Shown: piece after piece, positions 10,793-22,385 of the stretch
Layout of the letters: every line of letters starts with the position of its first letter
How positions within the stretch are numbered: the stretch's first letter is position 1
From: Ottelia alismoides
Taxonomy: Eukaryota > Streptophyta > Magnoliopsida > Alismatales > Hydrocharitaceae
Length of the DNA: 64,000 nt
Assembly (NCBI GenBank): GCA_037367405.1
Contig: JAZKJV010000383.1
Coordinates: 496,001 to 560,000 of the forward strand
Reading direction: 5' to 3'
Made by a program: the position numbers and the translations under genes
Notes under the pieces: generated by a model
Told to the model about the DNA's origin: nothing
Databases searched by the model: none
Seen by the model: only the letters and a program-made list of their open reading frames with translations

Positions 10793-11173
10793 AAGGCATC
10801 AAGAGAAGCACTAAACAATGCACACAACACACGATGAGCTAAGACAAAATTAATCTCTCAACCAGATTATTTACGATTGTTCAAGTTCTCTATCCGAATT
10901 TCCAAGGAGGCTTTTGTCTCCTTGGATATACCAATAGTAATTTTCATGTTGAGCCAACAAGACGGTCAATGTCAGATGATATGGCACTAAATTATTATGG
11001 AATTCTTATATCTGATGTTTGCCGCTAAGCCCAATTTACGTCACGTAGATGATTCAAGCCACCAACTCAATTTTACCCACTAAAAAATTCATCATGGTGA
11101 TCGAATTCATGCGAGGACTCGATGGCCAAACCGTATTTTTTATTTTAATATGTATACAAGTCTTGGAGTCTTA

Positions 11174-11383
11174 TATAATACTAAAATCCCTGAACATAGT
11201 TCCACACCTAAAACTCACGAAGTGTAGATGTGTGTTATAACTGGCATTGATTACTACTTAACAATTTTAACTTAAGTATTTTAGCTGGTTGTCAACGGGT
11301 CCAATTTGATCTCGTACCCAGCAACATTGTCAGGGCCAGTTTTCCCCGTTAATAGATCGATGACCTAAGCCTGAGACATTACA
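11174..11383. repeat. Dispersed repeat, copy 2
   Basis: Diverged direct repeat of 10586-10792. The shared segments are cctaaaactcac, gttgtcaa-gggtccaatt and gatcga-gacctaag, ending in cattaca. Both copies lie in the same orientation about 590 bp apart. Confidence 0.5.
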
Positions 11384-11566
11384 TGTACAGTGGTAGAGTT
11401 GATGAGCAAATATGTCTAGTCTACCACCCAAAGGAGAGAATAAATCATCACTACGAAGCACTTTGTGATTAAATCTTTAAACATAAAAGAGACGTTATAG
11501 AGTCCATAATTTCTTTTGGTAAAAACATTTACAAGTTTAAATAACACCAGGATTCAACTAACCAAA

Positions 11567-11665
11567 CACTACAAGAAAATTAAGATATAACAACGACTAG
11601 TTTGAAGATTTGTTGCTATATTAAAATATAATAATGAATAATTTGAAGATTTGTTGCTATATCTA
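11567..11665. mobile_element. Possible solo CACTA-type end with a short direct repeat
   Basis: 11567 begins CACTACAAGAAAATTAAG, a CACTA-like terminus. It is followed by two copies of tttgaagatttgttgctata (about 11602-11622 and 11643-11663). No matching inverted end was found in the following 700 bp, so the element is either truncated or larger and broken. Confidence 0.4.
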
Positions 11666-12330
11666 TCGATCGATGTTAATTTATACAAGCAATTGTCATT
11701 TGTTGGGGAATTATTGTTGACCTTTGAAATTTGCAATGAATATCGTATTCATGTATTGAATACAATGAATAATAGACTTACGGTTATCCGTTGACTTTCT
11801 CAATAACTTTTCTTCTGACACTTAAAATAGTGAGTATTATTTTTTAACGAAAAAAGTTGAATCATTCTGATATAAGTAGTTACCAACAACTATGAATGAC
11901 ATTACTTTACAAAAAAAAACTATGAATGACATTCTTGTAATCTAAGAATCAAATGAAAATTTTGCAAGGAATAATGTTTGTTGTTATATACTTAATTGGA
12001 TAATATATTAAAAAATATTCAAAATATTAGTTGACGATATTAGCTAATTCTATTGTTGGAAAAGGTGAACAAAATAAAATTCTTAATCCAGCGAATCCTG
12101 ATGAATTTCTCCACATTAATGAAATGCCTAACTAGGGCCCTTCAGCCACCTTAAATCCAATTACAAGGAAATTAAAAAAAGAGGAAATTAAAAAGAAGAA
12201 GAGATCCCACTATCCATGGGGCAAACAGAATAATATGTAATACGAAATAACAAGGTTTATTTAATTTTCCTATTTTATAGTTAGAACAGGGTTTGGAGGA
12301 ATAACGTTAATTAACGATGGAGCGAGTGAT
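11666..12330. other. Gene-free AT-rich stretch
   Basis: Nothing recognisable. Contains a local duplication of tatgaatgacatt at about 11889-11932. Confidence 0.5.
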
Positions 12331-12339
12331 AGTTATACC

Positions 12340-13115
12340 CTTTTTTAATATGATTGATAAAAATGGAACAATGGATATGGAATTTTACACGTGTGCCTTT
12401 ATGAGTTTTTGTTGTTATACTTATGCTCATGCATTTTTTGCAATACCACATGTTTTCTTGTGTTCTTGTACATTAACACTTGTGCTCTTTCGGTTAGTTG
12501 ATATCCTTTCTCGTCCCAAACGGACTTTAAAGTGGGGGTATAAGTATAACTCGACTCCTCCTCCTTCCTCATCCACCTCCATCTCAATTACCTACATTGT
12601 CCCCTTAACCCTCCTCTGCTCCAAGCTCAACACAATCCCCTCACCAGCCTCCCTCTCCTCCTCGACCTCCTCCATCCTGAGCCCACCCCTCCATCTCGAG
12701 CCATGCCCTTTCTCCTCAACCTCATCTGCATTAGTTTTAGATCACTTATCTCCCCAATCCTCATCTGCCCTAAGTTGGTCCCCTCCGCCTTAGTCCCCTC
12801 AACATCCTAACCTCCCTCCTCCTTGACCTCCTTCATCCTTTGTGCGCAACCATTCCCCTCTATTCGTAGAACCCCTCCCCACACCCGTAATTCCCTCTCA
12901 TCCTTGGATTTGAATATTCAACAATATATGGATACATGTGTAATTAAAAGATTTTTTAATCGAACCATGGTTTTAATAAAAACATGACTTGGTTTGTTTT
13001 ATAGATAGTTCACTAATAAAGGGAAAATTATTAATAGGTATAAGGCATACATATTATTGCAAAAAAGATAGACATAAGTGCAACTGTAAAAAGTTTGAAG
13101 GGCACACACATAATA
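12340..13115. mobile_element. Inverted structure with cacttatg-type subterminal repeats around a CT-rich block
   Basis: Left flank (12380-12495) repeats units such as ttacacgtgtgcctttatg and ttaacacttgtgctc. The right flank (about 13030-13110) has the same motif in inverse form (gacataagtgcaactgtaaaa). Between them, 12545-12900 is strongly pyrimidine-rich and reads as open frame only because of its composition. A second, smaller structure of the same design follows at 13225-13570. Looks like a non-autonomous DNA transposon with repeat-rich ends; exact termini and TSD not resolved. Confidence 0.4.
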
Positions 13116-13224
13116 TAAAAAACTCAAGATTAATAGTAGTTATAATTCATTTTTTGTTGGATGTAGTAGTAGTTATTTTAAAAATTCGCACTCAATATAA
13201 TTTAAATTCTTAAATTTACACATA

Positions 13225-13570
13225 TAAAATTTAATAAATTTTACACATATGCGCTTCGTTATAGTAGTTACACTTTTGCACCTATCTTTTGCAATAACAC
13301 TTATGTCCTCATGCACTCCCTCGATGCTTCGCTTCCCCTCCCTCTCTTGCCTCGACGCTTTTCCTTTTCCGACCATTCTCTTCCCACCAACAAAGGGTAA
13401 GGAGGCACCGGTAAATTGGTAGAGATGCGATTAGAGCTAGGGCACATGGTCATTGTGTTGAGAGTCGATGTGGAGAGGTGAATCTTTCGAGAGATACGAC
13501 TGTTCATATGACAAGAAGGTAATGGTACAAGTGTCATTTGCAAACAATGTAGAAACATAAGTGTAACTGC
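13225..13570. mobile_element. Second inverted structure of the same design
   Basis: Left flank ttacacttttgcacc plus tgcaataacacttatgtcc, right flank caagtgtcatttgcaa plus acataagtgtaactgca, which is the inverse. Encloses a GC-richer block at 13315-13480. Confidence 0.4.
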
Positions 13571-14043
13571 ACAACCTTGAAAAGGCACAGGGGGAAGCAA
13601 GGTATCGACCTCAGGCTGGCTGATCAGTGTGACCTTCTATCGGGGTGACTTTCCACCATCCAGATCCAATCGACATATACATGAAGGTCTGACCGGACTA
13701 GTGTAGAAAACCTTAAATATTAACATAATTTTTGTACAATTTTTACGATAAATGTGTAGCTTATAAGGTAGCTTAAATCATGGATTCTTTATTTTCTGTA
13801 ATATTTGATAATAGAATATAGCCGTGATTTTTTTTATACAAACCGGCATGAGCTTTGGTGGATTTTCTAAGTAGTAAACATGCCTATTACATTCTTTTAT
13901 AAAATTTCACTTTTATATAAACAATTAAAACTTGCATAGTACATCCATCTACATTTTCCGCCGACGTTCTTGATTAACGTCCACCAAATATAATTTTTCT
14001 ATCGACATTATTTATTTTAGACAATACTAAATATAATGAGGAT
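13571..14043. other. Gene-free stretch
   Basis: No gene or repeat recognised. Confidence 0.45.
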
Positions 14044-14401
14044 GGGGAGCTTACACGCATATAATTTTACATGCACCGGAACTTATATCTTCCATATTTT
14101 TTACTTTTTTTGAAAAATACTACCATGTGTATTCATCTATATCTCCCTCCAATATGCCATTCGAATTTCGTCAGAAACAGAGACTCTTGTGACTGCCATC
14201 TGGAACATGTAATTTTAACGGTCTTAGAATTGCTGTAATCGACCTGTTCTAGATGGATGTCATAAGAGTCTCTGTTTCTAACGAAATTCGAGTGACGTAT
14301 TGGAGGGATATAACATGGTGATATTTTTCAAAAAAATTAAAAAATGTAGAAGATATAAACCCCGATGCATGAAAAATTACATGCACCTTGGTGCAAGCCC
14401 C
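14044..14401. mobile_element. Hairpin MITE, copy 2
   Basis: A 358-bp near-complete inverted repeat: left ggggagctt-ac then acatgcacc, right ggtgcaagcccc. The core shares with copy 1 (5151-5535) the segments cattcgaatttcgtcagaaa, the agagactc stretch, the centre aacggtc and the gaaaaatact-accatg arm. The outer arms differ from copy 1, which suggests subfamilies sharing a core. Confidence 0.75.
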
Positions 14402-14620
14402 TATATTTTGAAAACATTTCAAATGAAGGAAGACAGAGGTATGTCATCATAGAATTTTATTATATGCTCTTCAATTTATTTCATTCAATATTTTTATTTA
14501 TTTTCTTATTTATTATGTAGCATTGTAAGTTTATTGAATTTAGGGTTAGTCGTCCATCAATTACAAGTTCGTAAAGACATAATTTTAAATTAAAAGTATG
14601 AGGAGACAGTTAATATTTAT
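14402..14620. other. Gene-free AT-rich spacer
   Basis: No feature recognised. Confidence 0.4.
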
Positions 14621-14806
14621 AGGATAATCCGTATCCGTTTTTTAAATATCCGTATCCGAATCATGATTATCCAATTCCGAATCCGTATCCGTATTTAAGG
14701 ATACGGTATTCAATTTTTGATATCCGTATCCGTATCCATATTTTGAAACGGATAAGGATATGATAATAACTATATCCGTATCCGTATCCATTCGTTTGCA
14801 TCCCTA
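14621..14806. repeat. Degenerate TATCCG hexamer repeat
   Basis: About ten units of TATCCG/TATCCA and their complement (gataaggatatg), ending gtttgcatccct. The same ending is seen at about 1300-1309. Such ends occur in plant MITE-like repeats. Termini and TSD are not resolved. Confidence 0.55.
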
Positions 14807-15169
14807 TCTATAACCCAATATTTACTGCCCTACTCTAGTCTCGATCCACGCCGCCATTATAGGCTATCCTCCATCATACAGCTTACTCAAGAAAGGTATC
14901 CCTATTTTCTTCATGGTTAAGATGTAACTCCGACTAAGGATATGCCATAATATTGCCCGTTTATTTATTTTCAAATGCCCCGTTGTTGAGCTTTGCCAAA
15001 TCATGACCATTATGCGTAGGACAAACATAATTGAATATTGTTATAAGAATTGATGTCACTTAATTGATGCTAAAAAGATTTAATTCAAAATGACATGACT
15101 TCTCCGATGACACAGTGTAGCCTTCATTCTCATCATGAACCTGAAAAAAATTCTCAGAAGGGTTTTTTT

Positions 15170-15260
15170 TGCAATTCGGTTACCGTTAAAAAATAACTGT
15201 CTGAATGTGGCTGCAAGAGTCTCTATTTCGCACGAAATTTTAATGACATAATATATGAAT
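15170..15260. repeat. Half copy of the hairpin MITE
   Basis: ggttaccgttaaaaaataac followed by ctgaatgtgg, agagtctctatttc and cacgaaattttaatgac matches one arm plus the centre of the hairpin elements at 5151 and 14044. Confidence 0.55.
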
Positions 15261-15466
15261 ATATTTAGGATGTGAGTTCTGACCTAACTTTGATATCGCT
15301 TTGAAGATGGAGACCTTACGCTTGGCACACCTAATTATATGGGTCTTGAACATGCTCTCCATATGCATATAAAGATCATGTGAATCCAAGTACACGTATT
15401 ATGCTACAAAACATGTTATATACATAGATGTCTCCTAGTTAACTTCATATTGCTATCTCCCTCCTG

Positions 15467-15637
15467 GAGGAGTGATCCTATGAGAGCAAAAAATTGTGAG
15501 AGTATGAGAGGAATGATTCTGAACCACATGATTCTGTTTTCTCTCTCCTAACCTTCTCTCTCCTGGATGAATCATGTTGTCGAGAATCATTTATCTCATT
15601 CTCTCACAACTTTTTACTCTCATAGGATCACTCCTCC
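15467..15637. mobile_element. Inverted-repeat MITE, possible 9-bp TSD
   Basis: Arms of about 45 bp: gaggagtgatcctatgagag on the left and ctctcataggatcactcctc on the right, with tgtgagag-type inner arms and gaatgattct/gaatcat further in. Flanks are tccctcctg (15458-15466) and tccttcctg (15638-15646), 8 of 9 identical, which would fit a Mutator-type MITE. The flanks are low-complexity, so the TSD is tentative. Confidence 0.6.
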
Positions 15638-15646
15638 TCCTTCCTG

Positions 15647-17736
15647 ATGTTTACCAATGGATATCAAATAACTTGTCTTTATGTGTAGCGCTGATAGAAG
15701 TATATTTCGTTACAACTAATAGAAAGATGCCAAGATTCTGTTTAATATACACCACCTTGCTCAAGTGAGATACCATGAGGTATGAGTTCTGTTTGTTATG
15801 TAATAACATATTACAAAGATAGCATGGAATCTTGTTGAAGATAAGTTGTCATGAGTGAGAGAGTTTATTTGCATTAGTATGCACATGTTCTCTTTTTCCC
15901 AGTAAAATATTGTTAAATGTTCTCTGCAAATAACTATACAACATTCTTAACTAGTTTAGATAGATCCCTCTCCCACTTAGTAACTCCACTATTCTCTGGC
16001 CATCACCACCTCGATTTTCTTAGAACAGAAGAAGCATATGTAGAATAAGCGCTTATCGGGTTATACTCACACCTTGCCTACCTCACCTTTCCTCGGTCAT
16101 CTAACTTAACTATGTAGTACCCAAAGCTTAGCGCTCAAAAGACAAGACCTATAGTGACTGACTTCAGACCCTCATCTGCTTTCCGCACTCGCCTTGTGGC
16201 ACTGGGTCCCTGAAGATTTTTGCTAATCACACATGCTTTCAAGCTCTATCCATGTCGAGATGATCTTTCAGAACATCAGCTCCACTCGCTTCACCGCTCA
16301 CACTATAATCGCCTGCTTTGCTAGACAAACGAATGCATAAAAAAATAAGAGCAGACGTGGATCCAAATGACATAATTAATTGAGGCATATGTAAACTGTC
16401 TTGGACATGAATCATTGACTGAATAGTAATACTTGAATGGATGCATCCATATATTGTCGTAAACAAATGGTAAGTTGTTTTATGTAGTCATACTTGTGGT
16501 AAAAGACATCTCCACATGCATGCTTTTGTCATAGTGCACCTATCAGACCTTCAACAAACAAATAGGAACATATTTACTTTAGTCCAGCAAAAACAATTAC
16601 TTTGAAACACCATAAACTACATTATTTCTAAAAAAGAGCAATGTTAAATATGCCTCTTGATAGCGTGTGGTATTGTTATTCAAATCAGTAACACAATTAT
16701 CTGCTACAACATCCAAATCAATATCTCATGTTTCTAAACATGAAACTATAGGAGACGAGTAGTTCACAAGTGAATGGACAATTTACAAGCTACTATCTAC
16801 AGAAAACTACCTTAGAGTTACATGAATTGGCATAATATGACTACCAAATTTTATAATCACAAGACGAAAGTATATTGGACAGTTGAACATAATAGTTTAC
16901 AAGTGAATGTATAGTACATTAAATTGATTAATGATTTGCGCAGACAAAAATGTATCCGATTATGTATGATTACCTACCTTGATTTGAATTCGAACTTGCT
17001 TTTACTAATGTCACTTCGTGAAGGTTATCGGGTTCCTTATTCGCATGGTTCGACCATTGGCAGAAATTTGACGGAAAACGGAGGCTAAACGCGACGGTGT
17101 TTAGATATGCAGGGTATCATGTTCCTTATACATGTTGATCCTGATGCGGAGACTGAGAGTCTTAGATAGTTTAATTTGTGTATGTAATATGAGAACAATG
17201 TAGCTTGAATCTTTCTAAGAATGAATTAATAACCGGTGGTCTTGACGTTAAACGAGGAACTTAGTGTTGTTGTAGATGTGTAAGTAGTTTGGACCGGTTA
17301 GACCCAAATCCTGCCAATTAGCATTCTTTCGGACTTGGACTTGGACCGAACTTTGATAGAGTTTTTTAGATTTTGATCCGGTTCAAATTCCAAAGCCCAA
17401 TATCTTAAATGGGCTTTGTCCTGATGCGCTTGTCCAAAGCCACTCGATCCCTCCAATTAAACGAGAAGCTTAAAATATTCATACATAGAAATTGCTGGGA
17501 GACGGGAAACAAGCTGTGCCACCAATCCTTTTTGTATGACAAATCCAATCCTTCGGATACAACATTCATAGATCTAGGAATCATAACATTGCTATGCATA
17601 ATTTTTTAGATTTTCTTGAGGAGCTCTACTGCTTCACTTGATAAAAATCTAAATATATCAAAACCAAAGAGAATGAAATATAATGAAATATGTTGATTAT
17701 CAATACATACTTTCTCATACTAGCAATTAAATAGTT
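15647..17736. other. Gene-free stretch of about 2.1 kb
   Basis: No coding region, RNA gene or repeat recognised. Short frames at 15574-15768, 16239-16466 and 17405-17609 show no domain. Could include introns or promoter DNA of an unrecognised gene. Confidence 0.4.
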
Positions 17737-19007
17737 GGGTAAATTACAAAAAAGGGACCCAGCTTTACGTCGATTCCCAATTTGAGGACTTATATTTATA
17801 TTGTAATAAGTAGGGGACTCAAGTTTAGTTTAAAGGTAAAGGTCCCAACGCCGTTTGTTTAGGACTTGATCTGTGTTACGATATGACCAATATACCCTTT
17901 TGCCCATTGGAGTTAGTTTCTCTTTCTATTTTCTTCCTCCACAGTCTTCTCCGGTTCTCCCTCCCCCTACCAACCAGCCCACCGCTAACTGCCTCCTCCT
18001 CTGCCCCAACATCGTCTTCCCCTAACCCCCATCGTCTCCTCCCTCAAGGAGCCTCCCTATTACACCACCCTCAACTTGATGGTTTTTTTCCCTGTTTGGG
18101 ATTTTGGTTTTGTGGGTTATTCTCTGTTTGTGAATTTTTGGCTAAAGATGGCTCTTTTATTCACCAGGAGCAGTCTGACTTAGCGATCTACCTCCACCAG
18201 GAACCTCTTCCTTGGCTCCAATGAATTCCAAAAACTCTAGATCAAAATCGGTGGATAACCGGTGATTAAGTTGGTGATCTGCTGTCCACTGAACCCGCAT
18301 TGCCTCAGATAATTCGGACGAGGAGTAGGCATAGCTTGTCCTCCATGCTGTGGGAGAGAATGTGGGGGGAACTTGAGATAACGTCGACGATGTCGCCGGG
18401 CTTGGCCTAGAGGGTGGAGAGGCATCAAACAGTGGGGAGGAGGCGGTCGTGAAGGGGGAGGGTGATGATCTTGAGGCACTTGGAGAGGACGCAGGGGAGC
18501 TTCCGATCGTGAATGTTGAGGTTGCGGAGGTAGTCCCAGTTCTTGGCCACCGTCTCCGCGGTAGTGGACTGAAGACGAGTACACATGCAAAACATCATGG
18601 TGATGGAGTCGTCCATGAAGCCCTGCTACTTCAGCACCTCCACGAGGGTGTCCTTCTTTCCTCCTCCCATTGTTGTTCTCCATTTTCTCAACTTCTACTT
18701 CCTGTGATGTGGGATTACATAGAATGGAGAGGGAGAAGATGGAAAGCTCTGTGATCTTTACTCAACTTTGAGTATGGAGTCTGGACGGTCCTCCATGCAC
18801 AGAGAGTGAGCATATACAAATCTAATTTATATGCTTATGTGGCGAGGGGTATATTGGTCAAATCGTAACACAGATCAAGTCCTAAACTAACGGTGTTGGG
18901 ATCTTTACCGTTAAACTAAACTTGAGTCCTCTACTTGTTACAATATAAAAACTATTTCTCAAATTGGGAATCAACGTAAAGTTGGGTCCCCTTTTTGTAA
19001 TTTACCC
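17737..19007. mobile_element. Pack-MULE (Mutator-like element) carrying a gene fragment
   Basis: Long terminal inverted repeats of about 165 bp (left 17737-17905, right 18843-19007), both beginning gggtaaattacaaaaa from the outside and about 90% identical. The flanks taaatagtt (17728-17736) and tgaatagtt (19008-19016) match at 8 of 9 bases, the 9-bp TSD expected of Mutator. No transposase is present. The interior is GC-rich and carries an mTERF gene fragment on the minus strand. Long TIRs, 9-bp TSD and host-gene cargo together define a Pack-MULE. Confidence 0.88.
18240..18683 (-). pseudogene. mTERF-family gene fragment inside the Pack-MULE
   Basis: The minus-strand frame at 18425-18616 reads KNWDYLRNL, then DRKLPCVLSKC and ITLPLHDRLLPTV, the repeat pattern of plant mTERF proteins (organelle nucleic-acid binding, alpha-helical repeats). 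Further downstream other frames give IVDVISSSPHILSHSMEDK and GFSGQQITNLITGYPP, also mTERF-like. Upstream the frame is broken by TAG after a VEVLK segment. With stops and shifts between segments this is a captured and decaying fragment, not a working gene. Function of the donor gene is presumably organellar transcript processing or termination; the donor lies outside the window. Confidence 0.75.
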
Positions 19008-19130
19008 TGAATAGTTACTTTAATTGAAACAATTTTTATGCGTCTCGTAACAAAATCATACTCTATATCCGATCAACTCAGTCAAATCAATCATGTTTTC
19101 CTAGAAGACTAGGTCCAAAGCCGGAACTCC
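19008..19130. other. Spacer after the Pack-MULE
   Basis: No feature beyond the TSD of the element. Confidence 0.4.
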
Positions 19131-19450
19131 TGAACTCTCTATGCGTGGACTCGACGCTGGCCCTCGTTCCCATCTCTCACAATCACAGTGATCTCACCTG
19201 GACGTCCCCCCGGAGATCCCCACTTCGATCCAGATCCATCTCTCTCAATCTCCGCGGCATCGTAGATGTCCGACGAGAGAGACGCGATTCCAATCCTAAA
19301 GTTTTGATCTTTCACGAAATCCTGTTCTTGGGAGCTTGGGGCTGTCGATGCGAGCGAGATCGCGTGAGGTACCGCCTCTTTTGCTCGATCTGTGCCCGTT
19401 CTTGGGGATTTTAACTTTGTCTCTTCAATCATAGGGTTTTAGTTTGTGAT
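19131..19450 (+). other. GC-rich island, possible 5' end of an unrecognised gene
   Basis: CpG- and C/T-rich sequence resembling a plant 5' UTR/first exon, followed by T-rich intron-like sequence to about 19680 (ctttttcaggcc at about 19661 could be an acceptor). No protein family is recognisable, and the frames here (19145-19414 + and 19139-19432 -) are shadows of each other. Kept only as a candidate. Confidence 0.25.
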
Positions 19451-20361
19451 TTGTGTAACAAAAGGAAGCTTAATACCTTTTGGGTCGTGTTGTATTTTTG
19501 GGATCAGCGTTGCCCACTCTCGACATTAATCGCATTTGAGGTCCATGCTTTCTCGTATTTAATCCAGCTTTTAACTAGAGCGAGCTGAACCTTTTCAGGT
19601 AGGAGGATGTAATATAAGGAAGTGATTTCTCACAGTCACGCCGATTATGTTTGTTTAACTACTTTTTCAGGCCGTTATATTTGAAATGTATGAATCATTT
19701 TTAGTTGAATTGAGATAATTCTAAACAGAAAAAAAGACGACTCATGGATATCACTAGGACATGATCTTAACTAAAAATTGGAAGTATTATCGGCCGACCT
19801 GAAAGTAGCCATACCAACCAGTCATTCTCCTAGAACCTCATTGTATGCATGTCTCTTTTTGTATGAGACTGTGTTTGCATATGGGCTCACTACTAACCAC
19901 GTTTAGATTTTACCGAAAGCTAATGGGAATGCCAGTATACATTTTAACTTGTTGGGCCACATATCACTTCTATTAGAGTGTGATCTGGTGCAACCTTTTC
20001 ATTTAATTTTGTGAGCGATCATGGGTATGGTTTGAGGAGGGATCATGGCTGATTGTATTTGGTGCCCCCAGACTAGAAGATTTAACAAAAAATAATTCAC
20101 TTTTCAAAATAAAGAAGGAAGGACTACAAACATCTACTACACAGTTATTAGTCCAGACCCGTATCATCTTTTGATTACAAACATCTACTACACCTTGCAG
20201 TAGATTCTTATATTTAAGATGGTCTACAAATTCACATGTATTTATGTGCATTCTCCCTTTCTTCCTTCCCTCTGCATGTTTCCTTTTAATTGTGTGCATG
20301 CACACACTCACATGCATGTACGTGCCTCTTTCCTTTCTTTCCTCTTCTTCATTTTTCATTC
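19451..20361. other. Gene-free stretch
   Basis: T-rich sequence without recognised coding content. Confidence 0.4.
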
Positions 20362-20540
20362 TGTTAGAGTTTTTAGAGTTATTTGATTTTGTTATTTCCT
20401 TATCTCTTTATTAAGTCATGTAACTGCTTGAGTGTCACATATGTAATTATCTCTTTTCAGGCTCTAGGGTCTCGTGCTATATAAGAAATTCTGTACCTCT
20501 TGAATAAGGTATCTCATTTATTTTCAGCTATTCTTTCACA
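20362..20540 (+). repeat. Copia-6 5' LTR
   Basis: A 179-bp LTR with TG...CA ends, a TATA box and a directly adjacent Met-tRNA primer-binding site. Confidence 0.75.
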
Positions 20541-21409
20541 TGGTATCAGAGCAACGATCCTAGATCGGACTTTGTACCCAAAAGCCTATCGTCGCCTGCA
20601 AGACTTTCTTCTCATCTCGCTGTTATCGTTGGGGCCTTATCTCCATCTCTCGATGGCGCTGTCCCGATGGGCCCTTACCAGTTACTGCTAACGCCCAAGC
20701 GATACCCTCTTATATGGGTCCTTGCGACTTATCGCGCAATATCAAACATGAGACCCATTGCCCAAATCGTTCCTATGGCTCTTTTGCCCAGATTGATTGA
20801 GTACATGTCATCATCTACTCTTTTGCATCACCCATATTACGAGGCTCTAATGCCCTTAGCTGCAGAACTCGGGCACCATTCTAGGGCTTCGATGACCTTA
20901 TCTACAAAACTCAAGGCATCGTTAACTATGTGCACATCGATCGAGTATACACTTGGGACACATGTCACCTTTGGTTGTCTTACAATTAAAGTTTTCGGAA
21001 AAGCCTTTGAGGATAGCTTTGAGTATTTGAGGAATGAACTTTTGACAGTAATCTTGTGTCTAAGGCCTTGGTACATAATAAGGGTGTCGTACCCTAATTC
21101 ATGAGTGCTTAATAGAGTCCAACTACTTAAACTCAATATCTGATCGTGATGGCATGAAACTCTATCGAAATCAAGCCCCTATGCACTGTGTCAACTATGA
21201 TGGTTCATGGGACTTCTATCAAACTCAAGGCCACATATAACTACATGCTATGTTCTCGAGCCTTCAAGGTGTTTGGTGGTGGTTAGAGGACTTCTATCAC
21301 CTGCCTGATAAATCTTATGCAGAATTCTACTCCTAGTGAGTTCACTTTTACTATGCATCTTGTTACTACCTCATGTATTGTAGCTGGCTCTAGTTCTGCC
21401 ACAACACCA

Positions 21410-21960
21410 AACTTGATTATTGACTCTGGTGCGTCTACTTACGTGACTTGAGTAGGCAGTTTTCTGATCTTTTCTCAACGCTCCTCCATTGTGAAGTTGG
21501 TTTGACCAGCCAACAATGTCCATTCTCTTCTCACCATCATCAGGACTATGGAGTTCTCCTCCAAGATAAGGCTCTCTAGCATTTATTGTGCTCTAGATTT
21601 TCCTCTGAGCCTATTATCAGTTCATAAGCTGTGGATTGAATTGAATTGTCGAGGTATTTTTGTTTATTGTTGCTATTTTTAGGACATCCGGGCAAATGCA
21701 GATTTTTGGTGGGGGGCATGAGAAGAGCGACATTTACTACCTTGATATCCCTGCTGATCCTACCTTGTTGATGCAATCTCCATTTCTACTGATCAGTTCC
21801 TATGACATTTATGGCCTAATCACCCTTTGTCTAAAACTCTTTCTCAGATGTTTTCTGAGCTATCATCACTGAAGTTGTTAGAGTGCGAGGCTTGCTAGTT
21901 CGAAAAATATCATCGTGCTTCATTTACACCTAAGACTGAGCCACACCAATCATTGCCCTT
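21410..21960 (+). pseudogene. Copia-6 protease and GAG-pre-integrase remnant
   Basis: attgactctggtgcgtctac encodes IDSGAST, the Copia protease active site. It is followed by disrupted homology through the strand near 21540-21620. At 21690-21760 another frame reads GGGHEKSDIYYLDIP, the segment before integrase in Copia polyproteins. Near 21860-21930 follows a CEACQF-type zinc-finger motif. Stops and frame changes separate all three. Confidence 0.7.
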
Positions 21961-22018
21961 CTCTTTAGTCCACTGTGTTGCAGGCTCCTTGCCTGCCACT
22001 ATGCAAGGAAGAAAAGGA

Positions 22019-22361
22019 TGTCACAAATCGGTATATTCGAGACGGTACCATTTCTTTTGTTTCTGTTTTTGTTCATGTCATAATGTATATGCTTTTCTTT
22101 CTCTTCTCTATATTTTTGGGATAAAAGTATGCAATGTCACCTCTTTTGTACATGTATAAAATTATGGAAATTAATGGAATGCACTGTTGGTGGCACATGT
22201 TACTATTGTTGTTGTTGTCTCTGTGGTTATTTATTGAATGTGAATGTCATATGTAAAAGCAAAACGCGAAATTTTTCCATATTTTCATACTTAATGCGAT
22301 GTTTAGGGATATTGTATTGCGAATGCTGCTTAAAAGGGTGCCCGGATCCGAGGGCGTGTCA
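22019..22361 (+). repeat. Gypsy 5' LTR
   Basis: 343 bp from tgtcacaaat to gggcgtgtca, followed after two bases by TTGGTATCAGAG, a Met-tRNA primer-binding site (22364-22375). The left boundary is chosen from the TG...CA rule and is tentative because the other LTR is missing. Confidence 0.6.
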
Positions 22362-22385
22362 GTTTGGTATCAGAGTCGTGGTACC

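Larger units (their letters stand above)
20362..21990 (+). mobile_element. Copia-6: truncated plus-strand Copia element
   Basis: 5' LTR 20362-20540 (tgttagagtt to ttctttcaca, TATA box gctatataag at about 20476), followed immediately by the primer-binding site TGGTATCAGAGC at 20541. The internal region has a gag-like zone without an intact frame, then a protease remnant and the start of the integrase region. It ends about 30 bp before the LTR of a Gypsy element at 22019; the remaining pol and 3' LTR are absent. Confidence 0.75.

Noticed and set aside
18237..18683. 148-codon minus frame in the Pack-MULE
   Set aside because: Out of frame relative to the mTERF motifs; a shadow of the captured fragment, not an mTERF protein itself.
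20667..21104. 145-codon plus frame in Copia-6
   Set aside because: No match to Copia gag motifs; likely chance frame in decayed sequence.
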